Positions 1 through 5,615 of a stretch of 11,355 nt of DNA are shown here, one piece after another. Under the pieces are notes generated by a model, which was not told the origin of the DNA, ran no database searches, and saw nothing but the letters and a program-made list of their open reading frames with translations. This DNA is from Akkermansiaceae bacterium UBA4589 (lineage in GTDB: Bacteria > Verrucomicrobiota > Verrucomicrobiia > Verrucomicrobiales > Akkermansiaceae), in assembly GCA_002387565.1 (NCBI GenBank), contig DGJT01000015.1:1-11355 (forward strand). The letters run 5' to 3'. Numbering within the stretch: the first letter of the stretch is position 1; the number at the start of each line of letters is the position of its first letter. A program made the position numbers and the translations under genes.

Positions 1-432
1 ATAATATAAGCTTTTTTTCGCTTGTATATAATTAGGGTCGCTTTCTTTCTCTATGAAATCTCTCGCAGTAATATATTCTAAAAAACCTGCATTACATATT
101 ATAAAATCTTTAAGGTCATCAAATTCAAAGTTAGGTATATTTGCATTATTAAAATAATCTAATACAACAGTAAGCTGTGGTTCTGGAGAGTCATAATCAA
201 GAGTATTTGCAGCCCAGTAAGTAATATCAACTAGAGCATTAAAATACTTTCCTTCTTTACTTAAAATTTCAGCAAAATATTTATGAACTATTGCTTCAGA
301 ACTAAATAGCTCAAATTTACTTAACTTATTAATATTAATATATTTTCTTAATTCAAATTTAATTCTGTTTAGGTAAAGCCATGCTAAATCAAAACTATCA
401 TAGTCTATACAGTTCTTAGCTGCAGACAACAT
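1..432 (-). CDS. Hypothetical alpha-helical protein, downstream fragment of a frameshifted gene (partial at window edge)
   Basis: This frame stays open for 144 codons from an ATG at 432 to the left edge, and without a start requirement it is open from 480. The product is rich in Tyr, Phe, Leu, Asp and Asn. It looks like a bundle of short helices, with TPR-like stretches such as IVHKYFAEILSKEGKYFNAL, but I cannot assign a family. An AGG about nine bases before the ATG at 432 is the only translation signal. More likely the fragment belongs to the membrane-anchored start at 611, from which it is separated by one -1 frame step at the A run at 481-487. The base composition is far more AT-rich than in genes right of 1000 (17 G/C in the first 60 bases), which suggests transfer or relaxed constraint. 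The function is unknown. Confidence 0.5.
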   Translation of the reverse strand, partial: MLSAAKNCIDYDSFDLAWLYLNRIKFELRKYININKLSKFELFSSEAIVHKYFAEILSKEGKYFNALVDITYWAANTLDYDSPEPQLTVVLDYFNNANIPNFEFDDLKDFIICNAGFLEYITARDFIEKESDPNYIQAKKSLYY

Positions 433-467
433 GATATCAGACCTAAAAATATAATCATCTAAACATT

Positions 468-611
468 CTAAATAATAAACTTTTTTTCTCTTAAATCATC
501 AGTTAAATCTTCAGTTTTTTCTATATTTAAACCATTTTCTTGAGCCGCAAAATTTTTAGCTACAAGAATTATAACTATCAATATTACTACGACTATTAGA
601 AAACCTAACAT
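468..611 (-). CDS. Short single-pass membrane peptide, upstream fragment of the same frameshifted gene
   Basis: An ATG at 609-611 opens a 47-codon frame ending in TAG at 468-470. Residues 2-18 are almost all Leu, Ile and Val and form a clear N-terminal membrane helix. They are followed by a charged linker ending in REKK. At codons 43-44 the sequence is A AAA AAG followed by TTT. A -1 shift there continues directly into the 160-codon open frame reaching the window edge, giving one protein of at least 204 residues: an N-terminal anchor plus a helical domain. I see no strong Shine-Dalgarno-like stimulator before the heptamer and no stable hairpin after it, so a one-base homopolymer deletion (eight A to seven) or a read error is at least as likely as programmed frameshifting. 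No Shine-Dalgarno sequence precedes the start. Confidence 0.45.
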   Translation of the reverse strand: MLGFLIVVVILIVIILVAKNFAAQENGLNIEKTEDLTDDLREKKFII

Positions 612-624
612 AAAAAATCAAATA

Positions 625-653
625 TTGCCTCAGATGCTAGGCGTTTGAGGCGA
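625..653. repeat. Inverted repeat, 8-bp arms
   Basis: TTGCCTCA at 625-632 pairs with TGAGGCGA at 646-653 (seven Watson-Crick pairs and one T-G), leaving a 13-base loop. The right arm is the same 8-mer found again at 962-969, so this hairpin marks one end of the structured block. Confidence 0.45.
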
Positions 654-916
654 CTGCAACCCTTCCTTATGTCGGAGACATGCATTCCGCAGAGCGTGGA
701 ACAAAGTGACAGGATAAGCTGTAGAAACCTACTGCGAGTCTCAAAGAACAACGCAAATGAGGTGATAGTTGGTTTTCCTCCCCAATGATAAAGCTTAATA
801 CAGATTAAAACGAGATATTTTTGATGAGAAAAGGCGGTGCAGAAAAAAATTGAGATTGAGTGTAGAAACTCGTTAAAACGATTGATTTTAGATGATAGAG
901 GGATTCAACGAAGAAC

Positions 917-955
917 CGTGGAGCACAGTGAATTAAGACATTCTCGAGCACCACG
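917..955. repeat. Long imperfect hairpin
   Basis: CGTGG at 917-921 pairs with CCACG at 951-955. After an A-A mismatch, GC at 923-924 pairs with GC at 948-949, and GAAT at 930-933 pairs with ATTC at 940-943 around the loop TAAGAC. Its left arm is inside the motif shared with 695-709. Confidence 0.4.
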
Positions 956-978
956 ACAGTCTGAGGCGAATTCCTTTA

Positions 979-997
979 TCGCTAAAAGCGACGTTTT
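979..997 (+). terminator. Weak candidate terminator for a plus-strand transcript
   Basis: TCGCT at 979-983 and AGCGA at 987-991 form a perfect 5-bp stem with an AAA loop, followed by CGTTTT. The T-run lies on the plus strand, so if this is a terminator it would end a plus-strand RNA from the structured block rather than the sufT mRNA coming the other way. The stem is short and the T-tract is only four bases. Confidence 0.22.
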
Positions 998-1001
998 AAA
1001 A

Positions 1002-1556
1002 TTACATCATGCCTAGTTGCATCTTCCCCTCCTCCGAAATCATATCCTGATTCCAGGCCGGCTCCCAGACTAGGTCGACTTTGGCGTCTTTGATGCCGTC
1101 TATGGCCATAACTTTGGATTGAGCGTCTGCGGCGATGGTTGGCCCCATACCACAACCTGGGGCTGTGAGGGTCATTTGGATAAATACGTCGGTAGTGCCG
1201 TCATCTTTGGGATCTAGGGCACAGTCATAGACGAGTCCTAGGTTGACAATATCTACAGGGATTTCTGGGTCAAAGACTTTTTTGAGTTGAAACCATACTT
1301 TGTCTTCTAAAGAGGCGTTTTCAAATTCTGCGCTTTCGGCTTCTTTCTCAGCTTTGACTTCTGCGTCTTCTTCGATACCAAGGGCATCAGCATCATCAGT
1401 TGAAATACGAGCGAGTCCTGCCTCTGTAGCGACAGTGTAAGAACCTCCCAATGATTGAGTGATAAATACAGCTAATCCAGCGGGCAAGCTGACCGTGTCA
1501 CCACTAGGGATTTGAATGGCGTCAACGTCTCTGTTTAAAATAATTTCTGATTGCAT
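1002..1556 (-). CDS. sufT: SufT, MIP18-family Fe-S cluster assembly protein
   Basis: This 184-residue protein matches the long SufT form: an N-terminal domain of about 60 residues, a Glu/Ala-rich linker (61-82), and a C-terminal MIP18/DUF59 domain. The domain carries DPEIPVDIVNLGLVY at 96-110 and TAPGCGMG at 131-138, with C135 the conserved cysteine of the family. The tail VWEPAWNQDMISEEGK is also typical. SufT proteins act in the cytoplasm as auxiliary factors in Fe-S cluster maturation or transfer; no enzymatic reaction is assigned. It lies 50 bases after nuoC on the same strand and is probably the last gene of a nuoB-nuoC-sufT operon, which fits a role in supplying Fe-S proteins such as NuoB, although that link is inferred. 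The ATG at 1554-1556 has a T/A-rich leader without Shine-Dalgarno sequence. The family call is firm. Confidence 0.9.
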   Translation of the reverse strand: MQSEIILNRDVDAIQIPSGDTVSLPAGLAVFITQSLGGSYTVATEAGLARISTDDADALGIEEDAEVKAEKEAESAEFENASLEDKVWFQLKKVFDPEIPVDIVNLGLVYDCALDPKDDGTTDVFIQMTLTAPGCGMGPTIAADAQSKVMAIDGIKDAKVDLVWEPAWNQDMISEEGKMQLGMM

Positions 1557-1606
1557 AAAATAATAAGTGTAAAATGGTTAAATAAATAAATGATATCTGA
1601 GCGTTC

Positions 1607-2209
1607 TTAGGACTCCCCTTTGGCGCAAGGTTCGGCGTCGACACGACTTGCAGCCCCTGGAGTCGTGACAAATGGTCCCCCTTCGAGCGGCGCTTGATGC
1701 GCTGAAAAATCAGCATCTGGAATCTCGGACTCTATACCTGCTAGCGGAAAGTCCTTGCGTAGTGGGTAGTGTTCGTAGCCCTCCCACATGAGAATACGGG
1801 TCATTTCTGGGTGGTCAATGAACTCTATACCCATCATGTCAAAAATTTCGCGTTCGTGCCAGTTAGCTGTTTTCCAAATAGTGACGGCTGTAGGTACACT
1901 CTGACCTTCAGTTACCGCTGCTTTGACTCGGATATGCTGCCTATCGTTGACTGTTGCTAGTTCATAGACAACTTCAAAACGTGGGCTATCATGCAGGTGG
2001 TCTACACTTGAGATATCAAGTAGCATCACCATTTTGTGCTCTTTACGTAAGTTCACTAAAATGTCATAGAGCTTTTCTAATTCAACCGTAATACTAAGCT
2101 CTCCACGAAAAACAACGACACTTTGAATAGATTCACCCCACTTATCTGTTAGCGCGTCGACTATTTTTTGCTGAGTCGGTGTTGGTTCGGTACTGATTAA
2201 CTGAGACAT
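1607..2209 (-). CDS. nuoC: NADH-quinone oxidoreductase subunit C (NuoC)
   Basis: This 200-residue protein has the normal length for a free-standing NuoC, not the NuoCD fusion. The family signature runs from about 117 to 155: WHEREIFDMMGIEF, then HPEMTRIL and YPLRKDFP. The N-terminal part (30-100) holds the alpha/beta fold with LLDISSVDH. NuoC is a cytoplasmic peripheral-arm subunit of respiratory complex I, packed against NuoB and NuoD. It has no redox cofactor of its own and helps build the module that passes electrons to quinone. It starts 30 bases after nuoB, so the two are almost certainly cotranscribed. A nuoD gene would normally follow, but sufT does instead. The last 20-25 residues are low in family features. 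The ATG at 2207-2209 has no Shine-Dalgarno sequence. Confidence 0.95.
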   Translation of the reverse strand: MSQLISTEPTPTQQKIVDALTDKWGESIQSVVVFRGELSITVELEKLYDILVNLRKEHKMVMLLDISSVDHLHDSPRFEVVYELATVNDRQHIRVKAAVTEGQSVPTAVTIWKTANWHEREIFDMMGIEFIDHPEMTRILMWEGYEHYPLRKDFPLAGIESEIPDADFSAHQAPLEGGPFVTTPGAASRVDAEPCAKGES

Positions 2210-2239
2210 AAATTAAGCTAAAGTAAGGCTGCTGATTTG

Positions 2240-2788
2240 TTATTTGGTGTTTTGCGCAGAGAGTTGTTTGCCTGCTGAACTTTCATTGGCAATTTTATCC
2301 TGTAGCTTCATAAGCCCATCAATCAAGGCTTCTGGACGTGGTGGGCAACCAGAGATATAAACATCCACAGGTAAAATTTGGTCTACTCCTTGTAATACAG
2401 AGTAACTACGATACATGCCACCACTTGAGGCACACGCTCCCATCGCTATACACCACTTAGGCTCTGGCATTTGATCCCAAATACGCTTCACGGCTACTGC
2501 CATTTTATAAGTCACAGTGCCAGCCACAATCATCACGTCACTCTGACGTGGGGAAAAACGCATCACTTCCGCACCAAAACGAGAAATATCATAACGGGCA
2601 GCACCTGTACCCATAAGCTCAATAGCGCAACAGGCTAAGCCCATAGGCATTGGCCAGAGTGAATTCTTACGCATCCAATTAATCGCTTCATCGACACGTG
2701 TAATGATAACATTACCTTCAATTTTTGAGTCGTAGGCGTAATCTTGAATTGGAGCAGTTTGAGTAGGAGACTTAGGTTCTGCTTGCAT
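2240..2788 (-). CDS. nuoB: NADH-quinone oxidoreductase subunit B (NuoB)
   Basis: This 182-residue subunit carries the terminal [4Fe-4S] cluster N2 of complex I. All four ligand cysteines are visible: the C53-C54 pair in GLACCAIE, C119 in MGACASSGG and C148 in SGCPPRPE, with the 65 and 29 residue spacings known from E. coli NuoB. The RYDISRFGAEVMRFSPRQSD stretch (65-84) is also characteristic. N2 hands electrons to quinone at the interface with NuoD, on the cytoplasmic side of the membrane. The gene leads the nuoB-nuoC-sufT set. The usual upstream partner nuoA is absent: the preceding gene is lepB, 96 bases away, so the complex I genes are split in this genome. The ATG at 2786-2788 lacks a Shine-Dalgarno sequence. 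A possible promoter sits just before it. Confidence 0.96.
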   Translation of the reverse strand: MQAEPKSPTQTAPIQDYAYDSKIEGNVIITRVDEAINWMRKNSLWPMPMGLACCAIELMGTGAARYDISRFGAEVMRFSPRQSDVMIVAGTVTYKMAVAVKRIWDQMPEPKWCIAMGACASSGGMYRSYSVLQGVDQILPVDVYISGCPPRPEALIDGLMKLQDKIANESSAGKQLSAQNTK

Positions 2789-2795
2789 GCTAAAT

Positions 2796-2825
2796 AAGTT
2801 ACACTAGTTAATCTAAAATAGTCAA
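2796..2825 (-). promoter_or_regulatory. Possible promoter of the nuoB-nuoC-sufT operon
   Basis: On the minus strand TTGACT (2820-2825) is followed, after 18 bases, by TAACTT (2796-2801). The first box matches the sigma-70 -35 consensus in five of six positions, while the second is a poor -10 (three of six). Only seven bases separate the -10-like box from the nuoB ATG, so transcription from here would give a leaderless or nearly leaderless mRNA. Confidence 0.25.
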
Positions 2826-2871
2826 CCGCAATCCGCTCTCATACTTGAGTGAATCTTTGCCCCTCTAGGCA

Positions 2872-2884
2872 GGTAGTAGCTACC
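2872..2884 (-). other. Small perfect hairpin directly after the lepB stop
   Basis: GGTAG and CTACC form a perfect 5-bp stem with a 3-base loop immediately beyond the lepB stop codon at 2885-2887. There is no T-run after it in the direction of lepB transcription, so it does not make a classical intrinsic terminator. It could still act as a 3'-end stabilising or pausing structure. Confidence 0.25.
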
Positions 2885-4075
2885 TTATTTTATCACCCCC
2901 CAATTTTCGGTCACAAATGGCCACAATACAAAAAATGCTGGACCCACAAGGTTATGTTGAGGTACAGGCCCCCAATAGCGTGAATCTAATGAATTTTGAG
3001 TGTTATCACCTATGGCTACATATTCCTGCTTGTCAGGATTAGCTGAATCTTGCAAAAGAAGTTTTTCGACATCATAACCACCTAAGTAATCATTAAACCT
3101 TTTACTCTGCGTCAATTGATAGCCTCTATTTGCTGCATATAAACCTTGCGCTTGCATCACTCTTTGGATGCCAAATTCAGAAGCTTCTTGGTCGTTAATT
3201 ATTAGTTTACCTCCAGGTTTAATGCTGATGGTGTCTCCTGGTACAGCTACCAAGCGTTTAATGTAATTATCCCCACCTTGTTGATCAGTAAAGTTACCTT
3301 GGCTCTGAGCTATTTTCCCTTTGATTCCTAGTGTATCAAACACAAAGACTTCACCTCGCTTAGGCGCACGAAAATGATAGCTCACCTTATCCACTATAAT
3401 CATATCACCAGTATCTACATAACCACGAATGATAGTGTCTCCAGTTTTGTAGATAGTATTAGGTGTAGGCCTAAACCCTAAATCTTTGGTTAAAACATTT
3501 TTACTTATAGGTAGAGTAATCGTTCTTCCATCACTGAGTTTAATATCTGTTCTAATGAGAAACTTGAATTTCATGTATTGCTGAATACTCACTACACTGC
3601 AATCAGATTTAGCGATATGATTAAAATAGGCTCGTCCGTGTGTTAAACGCTCTGATAACCTCACTAGAGGGTTAGGTATTTCCTCTGGAGAGAGTGCCTG
3701 ACCATGTATCCCGTACAATGTCGGCTGCATTGAGCCTGTAGGGATTCTGAATGGTTGTAGTAAGAAAGCTTTGAGTGAAAATATCACAAACAAGGCGAGG
3801 AGAAACTCTTCTACCTGTACATGTAAGAAATTACCGAAAACTCCAAACTTACGGTTCCACTTTTCATTAAGCTTCCTCAGCCTAATAAGAGCTTCTTTTA
3901 ATTCATCGGAATCGCCTTCACTCCCTTTATGCTGTTTACTAAGTTCAGCTAATGTATCTCGACGCGACGTTAATTCTGCAAAATCACCCGTACTAATACG
4001 GTCTTTTTCATAATTGAGCAATTTACAAGCCAGAGCAAGTTGCTCTTTAATATTAGCTTTTATTTTTTTACTCAA
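2885..4075 (-). CDS. lepB: Signal peptidase I (LepB), extended form
   Basis: This membrane serine protease removes signal peptides from exported preproteins on the outer face of the inner membrane. One transmembrane helix at about 88-106 is followed directly by the active-site box FRIPTGSMQPTL (S115 nucleophile). Box C, TGDMIIVDK, lies at 222-230. The general-base lysine is K273 in NYIKRLVAVPGD, and the last box, GDNTQNSLDSRYWG, is at 356-369. At 396 residues it is longer than the E. coli enzyme (324). Ser to Lys spans 158 residues here against about 55 there, owing to a large insertion at about 122-215. About 87 charged, helix-forming residues precede the membrane helix. The start is a TTG at 4073-4075 without Shine-Dalgarno sequence. 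A later start is possible, but it must precede residue 88 to keep the membrane helix. The gene follows the lipoprotein gene by 56 bases. Confidence 0.93.
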   Translation of the reverse strand: MSKKIKANIKEQLALACKLLNYEKDRISTGDFAELTSRRDTLAELSKQHKGSEGDSDELKEALIRLRKLNEKWNRKFGVFGNFLHVQVEEFLLALFVIFSLKAFLLQPFRIPTGSMQPTLYGIHGQALSPEEIPNPLVRLSERLTHGRAYFNHIAKSDCSVVSIQQYMKFKFLIRTDIKLSDGRTITLPISKNVLTKDLGFRPTPNTIYKTGDTIIRGYVDTGDMIIVDKVSYHFRAPKRGEVFVFDTLGIKGKIAQSQGNFTDQQGGDNYIKRLVAVPGDTISIKPGGKLIINDQEASEFGIQRVMQAQGLYAANRGYQLTQSKRFNDYLGGYDVEKLLLQDSANPDKQEYVAIGDNTQNSLDSRYWGPVPQHNLVGPAFFVLWPFVTENWGVIK

Positions 4076-4131
4076 AACAGTTAGTGAATAGACGGATAGG
4101 TTTTAGCCGCCTTGAAATTAAAAGCATTTAA

Positions 4132-4398
4132 TTAATGCCCTTCTTTTGCGTGATGATCATCATGTGAATCACCATGCTCTTTGTGGTCGTCATGTGCGTC
4201 ATGACCTTTATCGTGTGAATCACCATGTTTGTCATGATCGCCGTGATCATCATGTGAACCATGAGCCTCAAATAGACGTTTAGATCCTGGTACTAATTTG
4301 CCGTCAGCGTCATACGTGTCTTCCCAACTGTGTGAATCACAAGCAGTAAAGAAAAATAAACAAACAAAACTAAATAATAAGGAGATAAAAGGCTTCAT
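4132..4398 (-). CDS. Histidine/aspartate-rich small lipoprotein, putative metal-binding
   Basis: The ATG at 4396-4398 gives 88 residues starting MKPF; a TTG at 4425 would add nine residues and spoil the signal peptide. A hydrophobic stretch rich in Phe and Leu ends in the lipobox FTAC, so the mature protein would begin at that Cys and be lipid-anchored in the envelope. The mature chain of about 69 residues holds 15 His and many Asp, mostly in a tail of HD/HG/DDH units with HGDSHD twice. At DNA level TGTGAATCACCATG occurs at 4163-4176 and 4214-4227. Such tails commonly bind Zn, Ni, Cu or Co, but no metal or partner is shown here. The short folded part (WEDTYDADGKLVPGSKRLFE) matches no family I know. 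It lies 56 bases upstream of lepB on the same strand, so the two may be cotranscribed. Confidence 0.75.
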   Translation of the reverse strand: MKPFISLLFSFVCLFFFTACDSHSWEDTYDADGKLVPGSKRLFEAHGSHDDHGDHDKHGDSHDKGHDAHDDHKEHGDSHDDHHAKEGH

Positions 4399-4791
4399 AA
4401 ATGGATACAAAAAATATGTCCTCAATAACTACACCACATCTGTGAAAAATCAACCCAAAAACCAAGTTTTGAACAAAGCAAAGTTGAAAAAGGCTCGCTT
4501 TGCCCAAAAACCCGCTTTATTAATAAGTCGCTTTAAGGGACTGTTGAAAGTCTAGTGATGATGAGCCCGTTAGTTAATTTTTCCATAAGCAAGAAGTAAT
4601 CGTTAGCGTGTATAGACATACCGCTAAGAGAACGACACAGCTTATGGCAAAAGAAACAACGGTTACCTTCACTCAATTTCAAGTCAACTTTGTTGAATTG
4701 AAGAAACTTTAAAACTTTTACTAACATGGTCATGATTAGTAGACTTTCAACAGCCCCTTAAATAAATTTACGCCTAAATATTTCTACCTCT
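4399..4791. other. Divergent intergenic region containing a MITE-like insertion
   Basis: This 393-base gap separates the lipoprotein gene (minus) from the HAD gene (plus) and must carry both promoters. The left part (4399-4532) is AT-rich. It contains a possible 6-bp stem (GCAAAG with CTTTGC at about 4475-4508) but no promoter pair I would defend. The rest is the element at 4537-4757, leaving 34 bases before the HAD start. I see no real gene in it. Confidence 0.6.
4537..4757. mobile_element. MITE-like non-autonomous element, 221 bp, TTAA target duplication
   Basis: The left end begins GGGACTGTTGAAAGTCTA. The reverse complement of the right end begins GGGGCTGTTGAAAGTCTA. The terminal inverted repeats agree at 30 of 37 positions and similarity fades out over a few more bases. 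Each end is bordered by TTAA (4533-4536 and 4758-4761), as expected of a 4-bp target duplication. The 145 or so internal bases are too short for a transposase. One minus-strand frame of 66 codons crosses almost the whole element and ends in the left TTAA, but it looks incidental. This is the layout of a miniature inverted-repeat transposable element mobilised in trans. The GGGRCTGTTG end resembles several IS families, and I cannot name the parent. It lies 34 bases upstream of the HAD gene and may have changed its promoter. Confidence 0.75.
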
Positions 4792-5592
4792 ATGAAACAC
4801 ACACAAGCTCTGAAAAATATTATTCTCTTTGATTTAGATGGAACTATATTACAACCAGATACCCAACTACTCTTTTGCCATTGGGTTTTAAAACAACAGC
4901 CTTGGAGAATTATCCTCGTTTTTATTTACTTACTTTTACTACCTTTAGGCCTAATTATAAAAACAGCTGGACTTAAGCGACTCTTCCTCGTCTATCTAGC
5001 AGGTATTAAGCAAGGGCAGTTAGAGGAACTTGTGCAAAGCTTTTGTGATCATTACATCCCTCGTATTTGTTACCCTACAGTACTACGCCGTATTCAAGAG
5101 CATAAGTTACAAGGGAAGACACTCATCCTCTCCTCTGCTAGCCCTCAATGGTGGGTGACTATTATCGGTGAAAAACTAGGATTTGATGCCAGTTTTGGGA
5201 CACAGGTTGAACTTAAGCAAGGTTCTCTATTCCCTGAAATACCGCAAGGCAATCATAAGTCAGAGCGCAAAATTGAAGTCCTCAATGCTTATTTTGCTCA
5301 GCAATCACTCATCAAGGCTGGTGAGCCTTGGCAAGTCGCTCATGCTTATTCTGATAGTTCTGCGGATCTGCCGATGCTAGAGTCAGCTGCTCAAGCGACA
5401 CTTATCCATCCTAGTGCCAAGCTCCAAGCTTACAACCAAACTCACGATAAATCATGGGAGCAATTATTCCCTAAACCTCATATTAAAGGCGTGAATCTCA
5501 TCATTCATAACCTCCTCTGTCTTATAGGTGCTGGTGAAGGTTGGTATAACGATTGGAAAGCCTTACTTCTCGATAAAATTGTTCCTAAATAA
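4792..5592 (+). CDS. HAD-superfamily IB phosphatase (SerB/CicA-like), membrane-associated
   Basis: This 266-residue protein has all four HAD motifs: FDLDGT with nucleophile D14 and acid/base D16, LILSSAS with the motif II serine at about 114, a lysine-containing stretch around 156-160 (motif III), and YSDSSADLPML with the metal-binding D188 and D192. The spacing fits subfamily IB, which includes phosphoserine phosphatase and related small-molecule phosphatases. Residues 39-58 form a strongly hydrophobic segment in the cap region, so it may associate with the membrane, and a lipid-linked or phospholipid-type substrate is possible. The substrate cannot be read from the sequence. It heads a run of plus-strand genes (23 bases to rlmH, then lpxI) and its upstream region holds the MITE-like insertion. 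The ATG start has no Shine-Dalgarno sequence. Confidence 0.8.
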   Translation: MKHTQALKNIILFDLDGTILQPDTQLLFCHWVLKQQPWRIILVFIYLLLLPLGLIIKTAGLKRLFLVYLAGIKQGQLEELVQSFCDHYIPRICYPTVLRRIQEHKLQGKTLILSSASPQWWVTIIGEKLGFDASFGTQVELKQGSLFPEIPQGNHKSERKIEVLNAYFAQQSLIKAGEPWQVAHAYSDSSADLPMLESAAQATLIHPSAKLQAYNQTHDKSWEQLFPKPHIKGVNLIIHNLLCLIGAGEGWYNDWKALLLDKIVPK

Positions 5593-5615
5593 TTCCACCG
5601 TGAATTAATGGTATT

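Larger units (their letters stand above)
612..1001. other. Gene-free, hairpin-rich block; candidate structured RNA or dispersed repeat
   Basis: This 390-base gap is not AT-rich filler. Hairpins readable by eye lie at 625-653 (8-bp stem, one wobble), 669-681 (5 bp, loop GGA), 721-732 (GTAG/CTAC), 858-871, 871-880 (CGTT/AACG), 917-955 (5+2+4 bp with internal mismatches) and 979-991. TGAGGCGA occurs in direct orientation at 646-653 and 962-969. CGTGGAACAAAGTGA at 695-709 is repeated at 917-931 with two mismatches, and TGTAGAAAC occurs at 720-728 and 861-869. GACTG at 652-656 could pair with CAGTC at 957-961. One minus-strand frame is open for about 99 codons (608-904) but has no ATG until 26 codons before its end. 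I found no RNase P, tmRNA or SRP signature. The identity and strand are unknown. Confidence 0.45.

Noticed and set aside
612..1001. RNase P RNA, tmRNA or SRP RNA in the hairpin-rich block
   Set aside because: None of the hallmark sequences is present: no GAGGAAAGTC or ACAGAA of RNase P, no tRNA-like CCA end or tag frame of tmRNA, no GGAAGGAAGCA-type SRP loop.
1522..1716. 64-codon minus-strand frame between sufT and nuoC
   Set aside because: It overlaps the sufT start and the 3' end of nuoC in another frame, and its product has no family features.
1769..1960. 63-codon plus-strand frame inside nuoC
   Set aside because: It is antisense to a well-supported gene, a shadow frame.
3771..4013. 80-codon plus-strand frame inside lepB
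   Set aside because: It is antisense to the N-terminal extension of lepB; its Ser/Leu-rich product mirrors the helical coding sequence.
4298..4555. 85-codon plus-strand frame across the lipoprotein start and intergenic region
   Set aside because: It is Lys/Asn-rich low-complexity translation, antisense to the lipoprotein signal peptide, and runs into the MITE end.
4533..4733. 66-codon minus-strand frame with Cys pairs inside the MITE-like element
   Set aside because: It uses the inverted repeats and the target TTAA as coding sequence and stop, has no start signal, and is too short for a transposase.
5183..5380. 65-codon plus-strand frame inside the HAD gene
   Set aside because: It is an alternative frame fully inside a gene with all HAD motifs.
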